From the NCBI GenBank assembly GCA_963817905.1, contig CAWFPS010000003.1, positions 1,674,001 through 1,738,000 on the forward strand: a stretch of 64,000 bases of DNA. The letters are read 5' to 3'. The translations under genes and the position numbers were made by a program. Shown here piece by piece: positions 61,789 through 64,000 of this stretch. The stretch's first letter is position 1, and each line of letters begins with the position of its first letter. This DNA comes from VRUE01 sp963817905 (GTDB lineage: Bacteria; Actinomycetota; Thermoleophilia; Solirubrobacterales; 70-9). A model generated the notes under the pieces. It was not told where the DNA came from. It saw only the letters and a list, made by a program, of their open reading frames with translations, and did no database searches.

Positions 61789-62188
61789 TGTGATTGATTG
61801 ATTGATGATTGATGATTGATGAGCGAATTAGCTAGGTTTAAATTAAAAAATAAAAAAAAGCCAAATCTTAAAAAAATCTTAAATTAAGTAATTCCCGATA
61901 ATAGTTTACCTATTGGAAGGGGGAAGCGGAGTTAAAAATAACAGGAAGTTTTAAAAATCTATAATCCCTGCAATAAAGTCAGCATAGTAAAAACAAAAAA
62001 ACCGGCGCTCCCACCGGTTTTTAATTAACTAACTAACTCAAAAATACTAACTCAAATATTTTTAATTTTTTGAGATCCTACAACAAAAAGTAGTAGTTTT
62101 CAAAAATTCATAGACGTATTTGCGTTCCTTATTTTTTAACGCATCAATGTGGTTTTTATTGCAGTAAAAGCGTAGAATTATTTCATAA
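61789..62188. other. Intergenic stretch with short GATT repeats
   Basis: About 400 bp. Close to the AraC start is a run of GATTGATT- and GATGATT-type repeats (61790-61822). The remainder is A/T-rich and non-coding by eye. It holds the terminator of the DUF4197 gene and, further in, three ACTAACTCA-like repeats (62026-62056). Confidence 0.6.
61997..62022. terminator. Intrinsic terminator after the DUF4197 gene
   Basis: AAAACCGG pairs with CCGGTTTT (stem extended by A/T pairs) around an eight-base loop. The A and T runs make it usable from either strand; it lies 167 bp beyond the DUF4197 stop. Confidence 0.72.
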
Positions 62189-62890
62189 TCAATCTTGTAG
62201 TCCAAAAACTTTTTTCAATAAAGTAGTTGTTCTTGATGCAATGTTCGAACGAATTTCCCTTTCTTCTACTCCGATCATAGTGTACACTCCTTGTAAGGCT
62301 TCCCTGGTAACATAATCGGTTAAGTCGGGATTTACCTTTTTTGTCAATGGAATGCTGTTGTATTTGGTTATCAGATTTTTCCAGATAACATCGGCTTGTA
62401 CCTTCTTAAAGGAATTTGTGATGATGGGACTGAATTTTTGATACAGGCTTGTTGCCGTCTTGCCCTCCAAATACTGGGTAGCAGCTTGATCTCCTCCCAA
62501 TAAAATCTTTCGGGCATCGTCGAATGTCATGCTTGTAATCGCGGATACGAAGATAGGTGTAGCCTCACCCACTGCGTCTTCTGCTGCCCGGTTTAAAACT
62601 TTCAATCCTTCATCGGCTAAACTTCCAAGCCCAATATCACGGAGGGTCTGGTCAACCTTTTGTAGTTCTTCGGGTAATAGAATTTTAACCAAGCTGTTCT
62701 TAAAAAAGCCATCGGTCTGGGTCAACTTGCTTACTTGCTTATCAATGCCCAATTGCAAGGCTTCCTTGAGTCCGTTTGCAATCTCATAGTTGCTAATTCC
62801 TCCTTGAGGTGCTTGGTTAACGACTTGTTGCAATTCTTCACAGGCAACAAGTTGAAGAACTACCATAAACAACATTACTTTTTTTACCAT
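62189..62890 (-). CDS. DUF4197 family lipoprotein
   Basis: 233 residues with lipobox LVAC (Cys17). After it the DUF4197 pattern: GISNYEIANGLKEALQLGID, KVLNRAAEDAVGEATPIFVS, MTFDDARKILLGGDQAATQY, LEGKTATSLYQKFSPII and a C-terminal YTMIGVEEREIR. The whole mature chain looks helical. Members are widespread exported proteins without known function. It lies 43 bp downstream of purU on the same strand, so the two may be co-transcribed. Confidence 0.9.
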   Translation of the reverse strand: MVKKVMLFMVVLQLVACEELQQVVNQAPQGGISNYEIANGLKEALQLGIDKQVSKLTQTDGFFKNSLVKILLPEELQKVDQTLRDIGLGSLADEGLKVLNRAAEDAVGEATPIFVSAITSMTFDDARKILLGGDQAATQYLEGKTATSLYQKFSPIITNSFKKVQADVIWKNLITKYNSIPLTKKVNPDLTDYVTREALQGVYTMIGVEEREIRSNIASRTTTLLKKVFGLQD

Positions 62891-62932
62891 AGACCATGTT
62901 TTACAGAAGTGAAATTGAATTTCTTTAATAGG

Positions 62933-63784
62933 TTACGAGAAAATGACGGTTTTATTGTTATAGACCATTGTTTTTCGAGCTACATGTAGTTGTACAGCGC
63001 GTGCCAGAACGATTTTTTCCAAGTCCCTTCCCTTTGCAATAAAATCTTTTATAGTATGCGAATGGGTAACCGTTGTGACATCTTGGGCTATAATCGGACC
63101 TTCATCAAGTTGTTCGGTAATATAGTGACTAGTGGCGCCTATAATCTTAACGCCCCTGCGAAACGCGGCATGATAGGGTTTCGCACCTGCGAATGCAGGC
63201 AAAAAAGAATGATGAATGTTGATAATCTTATTCGGGAAATCGGCAATTAACTTTCCACTTATAATTTGCATATACCGGGCGAGTACTACGAAATCGATTC
63301 TGTTCTCCTTTAAGAGCGCTAATTGGGCTTTCTCGGAGGCTTGTTTATTTGTTTCACTAAGCGCTATGTGATGGAAAGGAATCTCAAATTGGTCTGCAAT
63401 CGCTTGTAAATCTAGATGGTTGCTCAGGATAAAAGGAATCTCGACAGCCAATTCCCCAGAATGGAATCTGCTTAAAAGGTCATATAGGCAATGGTTGTAT
63501 TTTGAAACGAATATGGCCATTCTTGGTTTGTTTGTATTTAAATGAAGGCTCCACTGCATTTGATAGGGGGTACCCAATATCTTGTCAAATGCTTCCTTAA
63601 AATTATCAATTTCCGTTACATCATAGGTAAAATCACTTTCAAGGCGCATGAAGAATACGTTTGCCTCCTGGTCTACATGTTGATCCAGATAAACAATATT
63701 ACCACCTTTACTATGAATGAATCCTGTGACGGCACTGATAATTCCTGACTGATCAGGGCAGTGTATTAAAATTATCGCTCTCAA
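62933..63784 (-). CDS. purU: Formyltetrahydrofolate deformylase
   Basis: PurU removes the formyl group from 10-formyl-tetrahydrofolate, giving formate for purine synthesis and balancing one-carbon pools. 283 residues: an N-terminal ACT domain (IIHCPDQSGIISAVTGFIHS), then the formyltransferase fold with NHLDLQAIADQFEIPFHHIA and DFVVLARYMQIIS. The active-site block is NIHHSFLPAFAGAKPYHAAF, followed by IGATSHYITEQLDEGPIIAQ. Length is typical. It is divergent from the methylmalonyl-CoA mutase family gene. Confidence 0.96.
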   Translation of the reverse strand: MRAIILIHCPDQSGIISAVTGFIHSKGGNIVYLDQHVDQEANVFFMRLESDFTYDVTEIDNFKEAFDKILGTPYQMQWSLHLNTNKPRMAIFVSKYNHCLYDLLSRFHSGELAVEIPFILSNHLDLQAIADQFEIPFHHIALSETNKQASEKAQLALLKENRIDFVVLARYMQIISGKLIADFPNKIINIHHSFLPAFAGAKPYHAAFRRGVKIIGATSHYITEQLDEGPIIAQDVTTVTHSHTIKDFIAKGRDLEKIVLARAVQLHVARKTMVYNNKTVIFS

Positions 63785-63824
63785 AAGGTTTTAAATTTAG
63801 GCTCTAAAATTATGACAATTACAA

Positions 63825-63853
63825 TTGGCAGAACTTATCGGGGTATATTTTTG
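63825..63853 (+). promoter_or_regulatory. Promoter of the mutase family gene
   Basis: TTG at 63825-63827, about 18 nt, then TATTTTTG at 63846-63853, 75 bp before the start codon. Matches the Bacteroidota consensus. Confidence 0.78.
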
Positions 63854-63928
63854 TAAAATTCGAATTAGATTACATTGTTCTTTGTGATTTCTGTAAATTG
63901 CAGCTAGTAAAAAGCACCTATATTATAG

Positions 63929-64000
63929 ATGGAACAAATAAAACCCTACACCCCTAAAAGCAAAATTCGGGTTGTCACGGCCGCCTCTCTTTTTGATGGC
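63929..64000 (+). CDS. Methylmalonyl-CoA mutase family protein, N-terminal fragment
   Basis: Only 24 codons are visible: the ATG at 63929 gives MEQIKPYTPKSKIRVVTAAS and then LFDG, with the frame open to the window edge. I recognise the opening (IRVVTAASLFDG) from the large flavobacterial methylmalonyl-CoA/isobutyryl-CoA mutase family proteins that begin with a cobalamin-binding domain. Most of the gene lies outside the window, so domain content cannot be checked. A good promoter lies upstream. Confidence 0.7.
   Translation, partial: MEQIKPYTPKSKIRVVTAASLFDG

Overview
The window looks like a chromosomal segment of a marine Flavobacteriaceae bacterium (Bacteroidota). I base this on type IX secretion (type B) sorting domains, a SusC/SusD pair, a TPR/membrane/AraC hybrid regulator, DUF3570/DUF4266/DUF1599/DUF4293/BT_3928-type genes, GSII and GSIII glutamine synthetases side by side, and repeated use of the Bacteroidota promoter (TTG, 17-20 nt, TAnnTTTG). 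A genus cannot be assigned from sequence alone; the style recalls Maribacter, Zobellia or Arenibacter.

Region 1 (1-6922, minus strand) is the most unusual part. It is a run of eight extracytoplasmic redox genes: Rieske lipoprotein, WCGPC thioredoxin, ApbE flavin transferase, tiny DUF4266 lipoprotein, DUF3570 barrel-like protein, DsbD, a cytochrome b-like membrane protein and a membrane-anchored ferredoxin/flavoprotein cut by the window edge. A second, simpler Rieske-ApbE pair lies at 47692-49321, inserted between purM and prfA. I read these as two versions of a periplasm-facing electron-transfer module whose flavinylated acceptor is not recognisable.

Region 2 (7253-12036) is housekeeping on the minus strand: folE, cysS, yidD, lgt, DUF192, GNAT. 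Region 3 (12173-18477) holds two tandem T9SS type B cell-surface proteins, an OmpP1/FadL porin and a Tyr/Gly- then Ser/Arg-rich lipoprotein. Region 4 (18568-35497) contains proS, two tRNA-Glu genes, rpsT, an unknown lipoprotein with two paralogous membrane proteins, rho, DUF4293, an acetylxylan-esterase-like protein, a phosphoesterase, truA, an ABC exporter, cdaA and folP, then DUF1599, BT_3928, tpiA, prmA and clpS.

Region 5 (35786-45369) has a YeeE/YedE pair, then a 450-bp array of tandem units each carrying the 3' tail of the neighbouring tRNA-Arg. These are followed by apt with a convergent 50-codon gene not seen at larger ORF cut-offs, a BlaI-M56 (BlaR1-like) pair with a perfect 36-bp operator over its promoter, a Na+/Ca2+ antiporter, and divergent GSII/GSIII genes with mirror-image promoters. 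Region 6 (45523-53289) has an outer-membrane protein, purM, the second Rieske-ApbE pair, prfA interrupted by an apparent one-base insertion, pyrF, and small hydrolase or secreted proteins. Region 7 (53822-61788) is a SusC-SusD-lipoprotein uptake locus with an AraC-type regulator. It is bracketed by two diverged direct copies of an unknown structured element. Region 8 holds DUF4197, purU and the start of a methylmalonyl-CoA mutase family gene.
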